NCBI GenBank assembly: GCA_949825065.1
Contig: OX463855.1
Coordinates: 36,136,281 to 36,200,280 of the forward strand
DNA: 64,000 nt
Source of the DNA: Odontocerum albicorne
Lineage: Eukaryota; Arthropoda; Insecta; Trichoptera; Odontoceridae
Reading direction: 5' to 3'
The first letter of the stretch is position 1. Each line of letters opens with the position of its first letter. The notes under the pieces were generated by a model. The model did not search any database. It was not told the DNA's origin and saw only the letters and a list, made by a program, of their open reading frames with translations. Shown one piece after another: positions 33,291 through 44,600 of this stretch. The translations under genes were made by a program, and so were the position numbers.

Positions 33291-33661
33291 CATCGATCAA
33301 TAAGGCCCGGGACTAACTACTAAAACAACATTTGTTTGCCATTTTTTTTCTTTATTCATCAACATATGTTAGTCTCCTTCAAGAGCGATACATTCATTCC
33401 AACGCTTTCCTAACTTTTCTATGCCAGCCGTGTAGAACGATTTACCTTTGGTTTCAAAATAGACGTTAGTTTCGGCAATCACTTTTTCATTGGAGCCAAA
33501 TCTCTTCATTGGAGCCAAACCATTGTAACTCAATGACACAATGTCGGAATGTCATAAAAGTTTGACACGTAACTTCTAAAGGTTGGTACTAACTGAGAAT
33601 GGTATGGATTTGTTATTAGAGGTGCCATATGTTGGTTAGTCCCGGGACTTATTGATCGATG
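33291..33661 (-). mobile_element. mariner element, heavily deleted (C-terminal remnant)
   Basis: The termini CATCGATCAATAAGGCCCGG and (complement) CATCGATCAATAAGTCCCGG form ~27-bp inverted repeats. TA follows the right end, CA precedes the left. A minus-strand frame reads AETNVYFETKGKSFYTAGIE then RWNECIALEGDYV, the C-terminal end of a mariner transposase (about 33380-33490). The catalytic domain and DNA-binding domain are deleted. The terminal repeats are distinct from the element at 7398. Confidence 0.8.
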
Positions 33662-34149
33662 TATTATGTAACATGTTAATTAATTAGAATTAAAATAATT
33701 AGTTGTAAGAATTGTTATCTAGTTATAAGATAGTATGTAGGTGTTAAATATTTCGATTTCCCAAATGATGCAATCTATACATCGATGGGAATTTTGTTAA
33801 GTAGAGGTATTTTGTTTGCAATAGAAAATAGCCTTTTGGCGAGTATGCATTGAAGGAGCTTTAATATAGAACAATTTAAACAATTTGGAAAATTTAAGTG
33901 AGAGTTGATGATTATATTTATAAAAAAAGAAAATCATTCACAATATATCTTTTGCTCAGAGGTAATAACTTTAACGTTTGTTCAAGATACATATAATAAA
34001 TGCCAATTAAAGGAATGCACAAATTTAAACTTAACAAACTTCCAAAACTTAAGCTAGACTCTTTCGATCGCGTTTATATAAACATCATAGCAAATGGACC
34101 AAACAGTGGAATTATATGTTAAACTCGATTTGCACTACAAGCCGCATAC
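33662..34149. other. Unassigned; contains a repeat fragment
   Basis: 33690-33755 shares GTAAGAATTGTTATCTAGTT and AGTATGTAGGTGTTAA with the insertion at 11271-11790. The rest is featureless. Confidence 0.4.
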
Positions 34150-34240
34150 GGTATGGTACACATTTTTTTACTTACACGTTTCCCTTTCATACATCAATGT
34201 TGGCACAAATACGCTGTTGTGAACCTACACTAAGTGGGCA
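34150..34240 (-). pseudogene. RTE-type LINE short fragment
   Basis: The minus strand contains ACAACAGCGTATTTGTGCCA then ACATTGATGTATGAAAGGGA, the 'NS(I/V)(L/F)VPTLMYE(R/S)' stretch of the common RTE family. Confidence 0.4.
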
Positions 34241-34379
34241 TTAGTATGTTGTCATTATTAGATGTGCGTCAATAGACATATAAATAAATGTTTCAGACAT
34301 CACCCCCTTAATTAAAAAAAGGGTTGAAATTCTAATATTTAGGATGAAATAAAACTAAGAAAATAGGATTTGTACCGGA

Positions 34380-34800
34380 CAGGTACAAAGACTGTAGCAT
34401 GGGTTGTTGGTTGCCGCGTCGCGCTCCGAGAATCGAGGTAACGAATTCCGTTTCGAAGATCCAGCAGAAGAAGAAGAAGAGCAGGGAGAGATTCCTCTCA
34501 GGCAGCTTGATGTAGGGAAGCGGGTCTCAAGTAAAAACACGGTAAAGTCGGTATTACTGAGAATATATTTCAACGTGAGAAGTGATGAGAAGTCAGAAGT
34601 GCTTTACAAATTTGGGGTCCCTTCTATATTAATGGTCAGTCGGCCGTAAGCAGCGCCCATTGTCCGCGAAATACGACAACTTTCGGGGTCTGAGCCATGC
34701 TTACGCCGACTGAATCCGGACCTACTCCGATCGCACAGCTTCGCAAGTCACATAATTCCAATACGGTCGCGTATACGATCGGAGTCAAACAGACATACAT
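34380..34800. other. GC-richer island with a stem-loop, unassigned
   Basis: A forward frame (34404-34649, 81 aa) and its reverse shadow stay open but match nothing I know. An inverted repeat GTCAGTCGGCCGTAAGCA (34634-34651) / TGCTTACGCCGACTGAA (34699-34715) has a ~47-bp loop. It may be part of a retroelement leader or single-copy DNA. Confidence 0.35.
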
Positions 34801-35689
34801 ATTTAACACATACAAATATGAGGATTTTACATGTTTACATATAACATTTACATACAGGAACATTTGAATTACGAACATTTACATATACAAACACAGGGAC
34901 ATTAGATATTTACATACCACTACAACACAGTATAGCGTATGGAATACAAGACCATATGAATATACAAGAGCAAGAATAGCATACAAGTTCAATAATACAG
35001 ATCTACACACAGTGTCTTTTTCATATCGCATACACACACACACGGGTGACGGCACACGTCCGATACAGGATTGTTATGAATTTTTTAATGTTTGAATTTG
35101 AATAACGACATTAAGACACACGTTTAAATGATAAATATATTTAAAAATAATTTTTTTCCAAGAAAAAGAGATTTATGTATTGTTTATAGTTAAGACATTG
35201 ATTAACATTGTGGAGGTTTAAATACATTGTTAATAAAACAGTGTTTGATAATAAATTACAAAAGGGATTGACATTTTTGGATAATTTATTGCAATCATGC
35301 AAATCAGGATTATTTTTACTTTAAATAACAAATTCGAGGAAATAAATAAAAAATAACTGTAAAATGTGATTCATGTTATCAGAATTGAAATGTTTAATTT
35401 TGACGTGAGGTAATTTATAATAGTATCTTGGAAGCAGTTTTTATCGGATATTCGGGGAAAAGGAAATTATTAAAATATTCCATTTTATGCCTAAAACTCA
35501 TCATTGTCATTACGCTTTGTTTCCCTTATTGGTATTATTTTTATCTTATTTTTATTGGGTAGATAGAGAGCAGATCACTACTTCATTATACTGGCAGAGA
35601 TCTTACACTTCTGACGTGTCCGTTCACTTATCATGTAATGTGAGATCTCTCTGGTGTTATGAAGTGTGAGCTGTCTGATAAACAGTATA
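34801..35689. other. Unassigned; contains a fold-back family relic
   Basis: 35172-35260 carries TGTTTATAGTTAAGACATTG (reversed terminal block) directly joined to forward AAACAGTGTTTGATAATAAA, a minimal relic of the fold-back family. A short CA run lies at 35033-35042. Confidence 0.4.
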
Positions 35690-35691
35690 TA

Positions 35692-36203
35692 CCGTATTAG
35701 CCCGAATATAACGCGGCCTCGAATATAACGCGACCTAAATATTTGGAGCAGGAATGAAAGGAAAAATTCAAATATAAAACAAAAATTAATTAGGTAAATT
35801 GTATTATAAAAAATAAGATTATATTATTCAGACATGTTTGAATTATCGTCAGTGTTGCTTGAATAATTACTACTCGATGCATCATTCATGGCACCTTCCT
35901 CTTCCCATAAAATGTCATCCTCACTCCCATCCAGATTGTTGGAAATACAACATTTCTTAAAACCTTTTTCAATAGACGTGTCACTAATCTTCTGCCAGGC
36001 GGTCATGATCCATTCCCCTAAGACTGGAATTGATGGTTTCTTTATTTTCCCTGTAGGGGTCAGAAGATGATTTCCAGTTAAGAGCCAATTGCTGTGTGAT
36101 CTGCGCTCATTGGACACGCCCTAAACCCCGAATATAACGCGAATGTTATTTTTGGAAAAATATTTTCAGTAAAAAAATATTGCATATATTCGGGCTAATA
36201 CGG
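35692..36203 (-). mobile_element. pogo-like (Tc1/mariner superfamily) element, deleted
   Basis: CCGTATTAGCCCGAATATA at the left and its complement at the right form terminal inverted repeats, each flanked by TA (35690-35691 and 36204-36205). Subterminal AATATAACGCG motifs occur near both ends. The 512-bp element keeps only the C-terminal transposase portion on the minus strand. Confidence 0.8.
35824..36117 (-). pseudogene. pogo/Tigger-like transposase C-terminal remnant
   Basis: A 97-aa open frame reads LGEWIMTAWQKISDTSIEKG then FKKCCISNNLDGSEDDILWE and ends in an acidic Asp/Ser/Asn tail. The 'W...AW..I....I..SF..CGI.N.LDG.EDD..WE' pattern is the C-terminal signature of pogo/Tigger-type (CENP-B-related DDE) transposases. 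DNA-binding and DDE domains are missing. The frame is unbroken, which suggests recent deletion. Confidence 0.75.
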
Positions 36204-36392
36204 TATTGTTAATTTTTATATTTTGAAATCATTTTGACTTGTGTATTTAATTATGCATTTTTTTTATTGTTTTATTTTGTTAAATATATATTTAAACCTA
36301 GTTTTATTGTAATTCTTATAAATTGTTTTAATTGTATTTCAGAATTATCTTTCTTTTTAATGAATGAAACATTCCCAACTTTTTAAAATATT

Positions 36393-36880
36393 GTCGTAAA
36401 TCACATTAGTGCCATTGATAAAAATAAATAAATTAATTTCCTATTTCGAAATATCATAAATTCGTTTTTTCTATTATCGTAAATCACATTAGTGCCATTG
36501 ATAAAAATAATTACATTAGTGCCATTGATAAACATAAATAAATAAATAGTAAATCACATTAGTGCCATTGATAAAAATAATTTCATTAGTGCCATTGATA
36601 AAAATAAATAAATAAATAGTAAATCACATTAGTGCCATTGATAAAAATAATTACATTAGTGCCATTGATAAAAATAAATAAATAAATAGTAAATCACATT
36701 CGTGCCCATGATAAAAATAATTACATTAGTGCCATTGATAAAAATAAATAAATAAATAGTAAATCACATTAGTGCCATTGATAAAAATAAATAAATAAAT
36801 AGTAAATCACATTAGTGCCATTGATAAAAAGAAATAAATAAATAGTAAATCACATTAGTGCCATTGATAAAAATAAATTA
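36393..36880. repeat. Minisatellite, ~43-bp and compound units
   Basis: Units combine AGTAAATCACATTAGTGCCA, TTGATAAAAATAA and AAATAAATAAAT. A longer compound unit with an extra ATTACATTAGTGCCATTGAT alternates with the short one, giving a higher-order pattern. Confidence 0.9.
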
Positions 36881-36944
36881 ATTAATTCCCTATTTCGAAA
36901 TTTCATGAATTCGTTTCTTCTCCTCACTTTTTTCTAGGTCTTTA

Positions 36945-37085
36945 TAAACTTCCCGTGCCTTCTATATTTATCTACTTTATAAACTACTCGTGCCTTCTAT
37001 ACTTATCTACTTTAAAAACTTCCCGTGCCTTCTATACTTATCTACTTTATAAACTTCTCGTGCCTTCTATACTTATCTACTTTTT
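36945..37085. repeat. Minisatellite, ~35-bp unit, 4 copies
   Basis: The unit contains CTTCCCGTGCCTTCTATACT and TATCTACTTTATAAA. Confidence 0.85.
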
Positions 37086-37849
37086 CTTTTCCTTAATTTA
37101 CACCTGTAGTAGTCGTATATTATCACAAAGACGGCTTTTTTTTAGATGTAAACTCCCAGCTATCTTTCTATATTTTTTACGACTTTCCTGGGAAACAGCT
37201 CCCAGCAGGAATTTCATGCGTTGCCACGAAAGCGACTATTGTGTTTTTAATTTTTTTACATGAAATCATCAGTATCTTTTGCAGTTTACAGTCATAATTA
37301 TCCTCATAATATATTCTATAGATTGTTGTTGTGTTGTAGAGTTCAATTATTGATACGTCAAGGTACGTTTTAATAAACATAGACTGTGTTTACATGATCT
37401 TATCTTAGACAATGGAACGAATGTCAAAATTCTAAGAAGACCCTTTAATGAGGGTTTATAAAATAGGTTATCAGAAGGGGACCAAACAGCTATTAACCAA
37501 AACAATGAAATGACTGGGAGCTGAACCCACTAAACTATCTGCTACTTCCGTCTGCATGCGCAGCCACACGAGAAAATGTAGTCATTAAAGGAATATTACT
37601 AACCGCTGAAATTATTTATGTTGTTAACATAACATAGAATGGAAGACTCTTGGGTATAATGATATTATTTAAAGAAAATTACGCTCTTGAATCTTTTGAA
37701 TAATTGTGAAATAATGATTCATTAAATAAATGACTTGGGTTGCCCATAAATAACTGTCGTAATCCTCGGATATACAATATGACTCAATTTTTTTAACATA
37801 AATAAATATACAACAAATGTGCTGAATTGAAATTGAAATTCAAAGGCCA
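37086..37849. other. Unassigned spacer
   Basis: No supportable gene or element. The patch at 37500-37575 has faint tRNA-like composition but no A/B box pair. Confidence 0.4.
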
Positions 37850-37930
37850 ATTGAAATTTTTATACAGCGCAGTTTAGATATCAAATTCTCCTCAAGGGAG
37901 GTCTAACTAGGGACTCGTACCCACTATTAT
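37850..37930 (-). mobile_element. CR1/L2-like LINE 3' extremity, reversed
   Basis: TATACAGCGCAGTTTAGA, TCTCCTCAAGGGAGGTCTAA and CTAGGGACTCGTACCCACTA are the complement of the terminal ~80 bp of the element at 1-306. Confidence 0.5.
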
Positions 37931-37933
37931 TAA

Positions 37934-38055
37934 CCCTTCCTGTCCTGTGATGTGTAACTAGTACAAATTGCTTCTAAAAACTTTAATATCTCTATAAATA
38001 TAATAAAAAATGGGTTCAGATTTTAGGTATTCCTCCGTAATACATTACTCCGTAA
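37934..38055 (+). mobile_element. piggyBac-like terminus, second copy
   Basis: TTAA (37930-37933) is followed by CCCTTCCTGTCCTGTGATGT and ~110 bp similar to 2517-2640. It is cut at 38056 by a fold-back family member. Confidence 0.4.
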
Positions 38056-38325
38056 GCATGGGACAATCTCGGCGAGCAGCGGAAAGATTCTTGGGATATG
38101 GTATATGTGTCTATATCTGCTCGCCGAGGTTGTCCCATGCCTTCCTCAACCCCCAGTCCCCAACCTGAATGTTTACCGTTAGAAGCTTGTATCTCGGTAC
38201 CAGTTCGAACAGAATTCAGTCTTGTTTGTGTTCCCCTGATGATGAGGTGAAAGCCTTAAAACCGGTAGGGTTATACAGTTACAAAAAGTGAAATAAACAG
38301 TGTTTGATAAAACAAATTACAATAT
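38056..38325 (+). mobile_element. Fold-back family member with its own inverted repeat
   Basis: GCATGGGACAATCTCGGCGA (38057 onward) is complementary to TCGCCGAGGTTGTCCCATGC (~38122-38142), around a ~40-bp loop. The family body follows, shared with 32366-32600 (CCCCAGTCCCCAACCTGAAT, AAACCGGTAGGGTTATAC), ending GTTTGATAAAACAAATTACA. No protein domain. Confidence 0.55.
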
Positions 38326-39470
38326 TTGTAAATTATTTGTCATATTAATAAATAAATAAATAAAAACATTATTCAGAGCATATTAGGGTGTTCTTAAAAT
38401 GCAAGTCAGTTTTGATAAACTTTCGTTCTTTCAATAAAACACATATGCTACATTTCAACAAGGGGTCGTATTCGTGACCGGAAGATAATAATATCTTCAG
38501 CCCTGATAATCGAGTCTTGGGGTTTAGAACCATTGGTATGGCTTCTGTTAGGTATTGCTATTTTCCATGTAGCATTTCCAACACGTGCGATGGCGAACTT
38601 ACTTCAGTGGTCCTGTACCTGAAAGCTCAATTAAGCCCGAAGATAATTTTGCCTCCTGTCCATGATTTTCAAAATGTTCGCATCGTCAGTTCGGAGAAAA
38701 ATGGAGACTCGATTGATTCACATCCTCATTTTCTATGTAGTACATATACCTGGACGCTCTACGTATGCAATATATAAATAATTGATGCCTTTGATACGAG
38801 TATGTGGTGTTGTAGGCGGTTTTTATACGTTACGCTTTCTTTGGTGTAAATAATACTTTAACTGACAAAAACACTAAAAAAATAATTGACTTATAATGCA
38901 TAGCCAAGGGAGTATTGAGTCTCCTGGAATCGTTAATTTTTTTTAAGAAAATCTCATGACTCGTTTGGTCCAAATCGTCCATTTTTTATACGAAGCGGAG
39001 ACTTGTTCACTCAAGGCATGCAAAAGACAATTGTATGCAATGCTTGAACTGTCCGAAGAATCAATCGTTGGACTGTAAAAGAGCTTGGGGTCATGACGCG
39101 TCTCTTAGGGCTCTTTGGAAGAAGAAATTCACGATACTTTGAACACATTCCACGGAGGAGGAAGACAACCTTGATTGGTCAATTTTAGTTAGAAGTATAA
39201 ATGACAAACTGGCCAGAGGGCAAGAACACATACTACAATGGAGAAAAAAGCAGCGCGGTGCTCATTTCAGGTTTCGCTGCACATGGGAAGTGATAGTTTG
39301 TACTGGAAAGGGATGATTGATGACCTCGGTGATCCTGATTTTCAAAATTGAGGAAATGACAAAGAATATATTTTTCAGGTATTCTTTCCTGTAGTTAGAT
39401 GCAGATATTAACAAATTAAACTACATGATGGATTGACCTCTAGGTTTTCTGTCAGTATGGAAGAGTTGAG
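38326..39470. other. Unassigned; coding-like patch and a shared block
   Basis: 38495-38550 (AATCGAGTCTTGGGGTTTAG AACCATTGGTAT) resembles 48485-48525. At 38990-39180 complex, less AT-rich sequence looks like decayed coding DNA, but frames are broken and no domain is recognised. Confidence 0.35.
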
Positions 39471-39472
39471 TT

Positions 39473-39890
39473 GTTGAACGTTGAGTGAGAGCGTAATCTT
39501 ATATATGTCTTATATGATATGTCAAAATGTTGAACGTTGAGTGAGAGCGTAATATTATATATGTCTTATATGATATGTCTTATATGATATGTCTTACATG
39601 ATATGTCTTATATCATATGTCAAAATGTTGAACGTTGATTGAGAGCGTAATATTATATGATATGTCTTATATGATATGTCTTATATGATATGTCTTACAT
39701 GATATGTCTTATATGATATGTCAAAATGTTGAACGTTGAGTGAGAGCGTAATATTATATGACATGTCTTATATGATATGTCAAAATGTTGAACGTAGATT
39801 GAGAGCGTAATATTATATGATATGTCTTATATGGTATGTCAAAATGTTGAACGTTGAGTGAGAGCGTAATCTTATATCATATGTCTGAAA
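39473..39890. repeat. Nested minisatellite
   Basis: A longer unit (AATGTTGAACGTTGAGTGAG AGCGTAAT...) contains variable numbers of an inner 15-bp unit TATATGATATGTCTT. Confidence 0.9.
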
Positions 39891-40199
39891 TATAATTGAC
39901 CATCAATGGTCTAACACAAGGATACGAGATGACTTGCGTATTTTTTAGTATCGCTCGGGAACAGTGGTCTAAGATTCGTCACATTCGGCGCTATTTTCTT
40001 TAAAAAAATCCCATCTTTGTTTGTTCACCTTCCATCCAGTCACCTTTAATCGGAATCTATTAAGTGCACTCCAAGTAGGCCAAGACATTTGATGTCCAAG
40101 TATCATCAATTAGAGATTTACACCCAGTCGCCAGGCGCTTTTTTCTTTCATTAATATAATTTATGAACTAAGTTATTTGTCACTTTCACCGAAAACATT
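39891..40199. other. Unassigned spacer
   Basis: No feature was recognised. Confidence 0.4.
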
Positions 40200-40925
40200 T
40201 AAAATTAGAAAGCTTAAATAAATCATGACGCTGGCAGTTTTGTTCTATAAATTTTTGTTAAATACAGTACAATCAATACAAAGACTATTAACTTCATACC
40301 AGAAGGCACTGAACTGGTTAAATGTTAGAAATAGACGCCAAATTCACATACTGTAGCTATTGTATAATATCCTTAACTGTCCCGTCGCCCCCTCTTATCT
40401 CGTCGAAAATTTTCAGCGTCTTTCCAATCATGGATTAGCGCTACGCTCAAACAGAGATTATTTATTGGCCTTTCCAGTTCATCACTCCTCCTTTTTTACG
40501 TCGTCCTTTACTGTCCATGCAGTGAGACTATGTAATCAGTTACAAACCAATATAAGTCTCATTCCGTCCTTGGCATGCTTTAAGAAGCGACTGAAAAAAC
40601 TCTTATTTTCTAGTCAGTAAAATAACGTGTTTCATTCCTGATTTTTCTTTTCCTTTCCTCTCCACCATCCCTTCCTTTCGTTTTGATTGATGATATCTCA
40701 CTTAATATATATGAAAAATAATGTTCGGGTGATTGTCCGTCTTTGTAGGGTTCGTGGGCATGTGCTCACGTATATATTTATGGATTTCGTGGGGATGGAT
40801 AGTCATTTGAATGATTTATGCAACCACGTAACTTGCTTCATTTACTTTTGTCTGGTTCGTTGGAAGAGATTGCCGCCTGGAAATAATTCTACCAGATTGT
40901 ATTTGTAATAAAAGTGTTAAATAAA
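40200..40925 (+). pseudogene. CR1-like LINE C-terminus and 3' end (SINE partner family)
   Basis: A frame at 40360-40620 reads HAVRLCNQLQTNISLIPSLA then CFKKRLKKLL, the last ~80 residues of CR1/Jockey-type ORF2 ('..R.WN.LP......L..FK..L...L'). The UTR ends TGGTTCGTTGGAAGAGATTG then AAATAATTCTACCAGATTGT and GTTAAATAAATAA. That last block is the SINE tail. RT and endonuclease are absent. Sister copies are at 31830-33000 and 59283-59600. Confidence 0.7.
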
Positions 40926-40929
40926 TAAT

Positions 40930-41060
40930 AAATAAATACAATCTGATGGAATTTCTTACAATGTGGCAATTTCTTAAGAGCAACCAGAAAGGTACTAAAG
41001 AGGCTTTATGTGAAAATCAGACTGCATTTTTCTTACCAAGAAGGCTACAGAGGTCATGAT
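40930..41060 (-). mobile_element. tRNA-derived SINE, diverged
   Basis: The reversed tail ACAATCTGATGGAATTTCTT ... GCAACCAGAAAGG, then GTGAAAATCAGACTGCA, leads to a poor tRNA-like head (AGAAGGCTACAGAGGTC). It abuts the LINE 3' end in inverted orientation, tail to tail. Confidence 0.5.
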
Positions 41061-41494
41061 TTGATGCACTAACTGTGATTAAAACTAAAACATCGGATCT
41101 CTTTAATGAATAAACAAGTACCAAGACATTGCAAGTAAAGAGAATTTTAATTCTCTAATGCATTCCCAGGAAGCGGAAAGAGTTCTATGAATGGACTATG
41201 GAGACTTTATCCATGAAATCAACGAATATCCTTCCAGTTAGTTATTTTTAACGTGGAGTGCGGATATACGAAAGAATACGGAATGAAATTATAAAGGATA
41301 AATATGAAATTATAACTGATTTAGTCCTCTCGTATATCTATCTCAATTGCAGCATTTAAAGAGGATTTAATAAGTGCTTTCCTACACATTAATATACCCG
41401 ATATACGTTATTTACCGCGTCCAATGAATATTGCGTTTCTTCAAGGATTCTTTCCACTTGATCGATAGTGAAACTTCAAATTATCTAGAATAGT
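41061..41494. other. Unassigned spacer
   Basis: No feature was recognised before the minisatellite. Confidence 0.4.
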
Positions 41495-41664
41495 AATTTT
41501 TTAAATAGATTTTTTATATTGACAAATTTTTTTTAAATAGATTTTTTATATTGACTCATTTTTTTTAAATAGATTTTTTATATTGACTCATTTTTTTTAA
41601 ATAGATTCTTTATATTGACTCTTTTTTAAATAGATTCTTTATATAGATTCTTTATATTGATTCA
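41495..41664. repeat. Minisatellite, left part of array hosting the RTE LINE
   Basis: The ~33-bp unit TATTGACTCATTTTTTTTAA plus ATAGATTTTT is repeated about five times, with shortened units at the right edge. The last bases, ATATTGATTCA (41654-41664), are nearly repeated at 44672-44682 on the far side of the LINE. Confidence 0.9.
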
Positions 41665-44600
41665 ATCTCAAGTAAAATTCTCCGGAGGTAAAATAGTCCC
41701 CCGTTCGGATCTCCGGGTGGGGACTGCTCGAGACGGTGGATTCACAAAATCAACGATGAAACCAAAGAAACCAAATACAAAAAACCAAATAGCGAGATGG
41801 GCAACGTGGAATGTCCGCACATTACTGCAAAACAGCAAACTGGATAATCTGAAAGTCGAAATGCAAAACAAAAATTTGAATGCTCTAGGTATAGCAGAGA
41901 TGAGATGGCCCGATTGTGGAGATTTCTGGAGTGGTGACTACAGAATCATACATACAGGATGCATAAAGGACAGACCTGGTCAAGGAGGAGTGGGCGTTGT
42001 GCTATGCAAGGAGTGGGGAAGAAGGGTTAAAGGATACGTGCAATATAGTGGAAGAATTGTTCTAGTCAAAATAGAAACCAAGCCCGTTGACACTGTAATT
42101 ATCCAAGTGTATATGCCAACATCGGGTCATAGCGACGAAGAGGTGGAAGATGTATACAGTGCGCTAGATAACCTTATATTAGAGATAAAAGCAGGCGAAA
42201 ATCTGATACTCCTAGGGGATTGGAATGCTGTTGTAGGAGTAGGAAGCGAAGGAACTTGCGTAGGACCCTTTGGGCTAGGTACAAGAAATGACAGAGGAAA
42301 CAGATTAACAGAATTCTGCGAAAAACACAAATTAGTGATAACAAACACTTGTTTTCAACACCACCCAAGACAGCGATACACCTGGAAATCCCCTGGAGAC
42401 CGACAAAGACTGCAAATAGATTATATAATAGTTAGATATAGATTTAAGAACCAAATAAAAGACTGCAGAAGTTATTCCGGCCCAGATATAGATAGTGATC
42501 ATAATATGGTAATGGCCAAAAGTCTTCTAAAACTGAAAAAATTAAAGAGGAGAAATAATTCCAAATGGGATACAAAGGTATTAAAGATAAAAGAGGTCAG
42601 TGACAATTTTAGGGAAAAGACACAAGAGTGTAACCTAATGGAAGAGGAGAACGTGAATGCTATGTGGGGAGAGATAAAGTCGAAGATAAAAACTACGGCA
42701 GAGGAAATTATAGGTAAGGAAAGACCCCAAGCAAGGAAGGAATGGATTACCGATGAAATTCTCAATATGATAAAAGAAAGAAGAGAGCTCAAAAATGATA
42801 AAAGAGATGAATCACAAGAGAAATACAAAATGCTAAGAAACAAAATAAATAGAGAGTCAAGAATAGCAAAAGAAACATACTATCAGAATAAATGCGTTGA
42901 GATAAATGACGACCTCAAGAGAGGAAATGCAGAAAGAGCTCACGCTGCGGTGAAGGACTTCTTTGGGATGAGAATCGGAAAGAGCAATGCAATAGAAGGA
43001 GAAGACGGCAAAATACTATTCGAAAATGACCAAATAGGAGAGAGATGGAAAAGATATCTCGAAATGCTGTACAATGGCAAGGGAAATATTGACAGTGAAG
43101 CATTGATAGAGAGAGAAAATGAGGTAGACGCGGATGATCTGGGAGACCCAATCATTAGAGAAGAGTTCGACCTCGCACTGAAAAACCTCAAAAACGGGAA
43201 AGCAACCGGAATCGATGACGTTCCGGCCGAACTAATTAAGGCAGCAGGAAAAGGAATTACAGATGCCCTGTTTAAAATGATACAGACAATATATAAGACC
43301 GGAAAGATACCAGAGGACTTCGAGAAATGCCTAATTGTCACATTACCAAAGAAGGCAGGTACGACAAAATGTGAGCAACACAGAACTCTTAGCCTAATAT
43401 CCCATGCCTCAAAAATACTGACTAATATCATTCTAAAGAGAATTGAACCAAAAGTAGAGAACATCCTTTCCAGAGACCAGTATGGCTTCAGAAGAGGTGT
43501 GGGAACCAGAGAAGCAGTACTGTCTCTACGAATACTACTAGAAAATAGAATAAGAAGAAACCAAAACACATACATCGCATTCATAGACCTGGAGAAAGCT
43601 TTTGACAAAGTAGAATGGAAAAGACTCTTCGAGATTTTGAAGAGAATTGATATAAAATACAGAGATAGACGTATAATCCAGGCGCTATACAAGAATGAGG
43701 CCGCTATAATCAGATGTGACGAAGACACAAAGGAAGCCAATATAAGACAAGGGGTAAGGCAGGGATGCTCTCTGTCACCTGTTCTTTTTAACGCCTATAT
43801 ACAGAGCGCGATTGACGACTTGAGAGAGAGAATGAGTCACAGAGAAGGTGTAAAGATACACGGGCAAAAGGTGGACATGATAAGGTTCGCTGACGATATT
43901 GCTATGGTTGCTGAAAGTGAAGAGGAACTACAAGAGGCCTTAACAACTATGGAAAGCATTCTTCAAAATAACTACAGTATGAAGATAAATAAAGACAAAA
44001 CAAAGCTGCTGACTGTAGGCCGAGCGCAGCACCAGATGAGAATAGTGATGTCGGGTAAACCACTAAAGAACACCAAGGAGTTTGTCTACCTCGGGAGCAA
44101 AATAACATGGGACGGTCGGTCCAAGAGCGAGGTCGACAGCCGTATACATCAGGCTAGACTTGCATTTAATAAAAGGTCGAAAATAATAGAATCAAATAAT
44201 ATAGACCTAAAACTGAGAATACTCCTCATCAAGACCTATGTATGGAGTATCTTGATGTACGGCTGCGAGACATGGTGCCTATCCGAAAGAGATAGACGAA
44301 GACTAGAGGCTTTTGAGATGTGGTCCTATAGAAGACTATTAGGAATTTCCTGGAGAGACCGCATCACAAATGAAGAGGTTCTCCAACGAATCGAAGGAGA
44401 AAGGCACCTGCTCAGGATCCTGTCCGAAAGGCGTGCAAGATGGATCGGTCATATAATACGACAAGAGGGCCTCTTGCATGCCATAATGGAGGGTATGACC
44501 GAGGGGACAAACTCTTGGGGACGCCCACGCCGAGAGTACCTGGAGGACCTGTTGGTGGACGTGCGCTGCTCAACATATACAGACTTAAAAAGAGCCGCAC

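Noticed and set aside
34404..34649. 81-aa ORF as a host protein
   Set aside because: No domain, and an overlapping open frame exists on the other strand. The GC-richer composition alone makes longer ORFs likely.
38990..39330. Degraded Tc1-type transposase
   Set aside because: Some words resemble a helix-turn-helix (VRRINRWTVKELGV), but frames break, no DDE motif or inverted ends follow, and the match could be chance.
41657..41755. Upstream extension of the RTE ORF to a TTG at 41657
   Set aside because: The TTG lies in the minisatellite. The first ATG in frame (41756) is the plausible start in a eukaryote.
42940..43740. 266-codon ORF on the minus strand within the RTE gene, and other minus-strand ORFs at 41668-44642
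   Set aside because: They lie antisense to an intact, motif-rich plus-strand ORF and have no recognisable domain. They are shadows of biased codon use.
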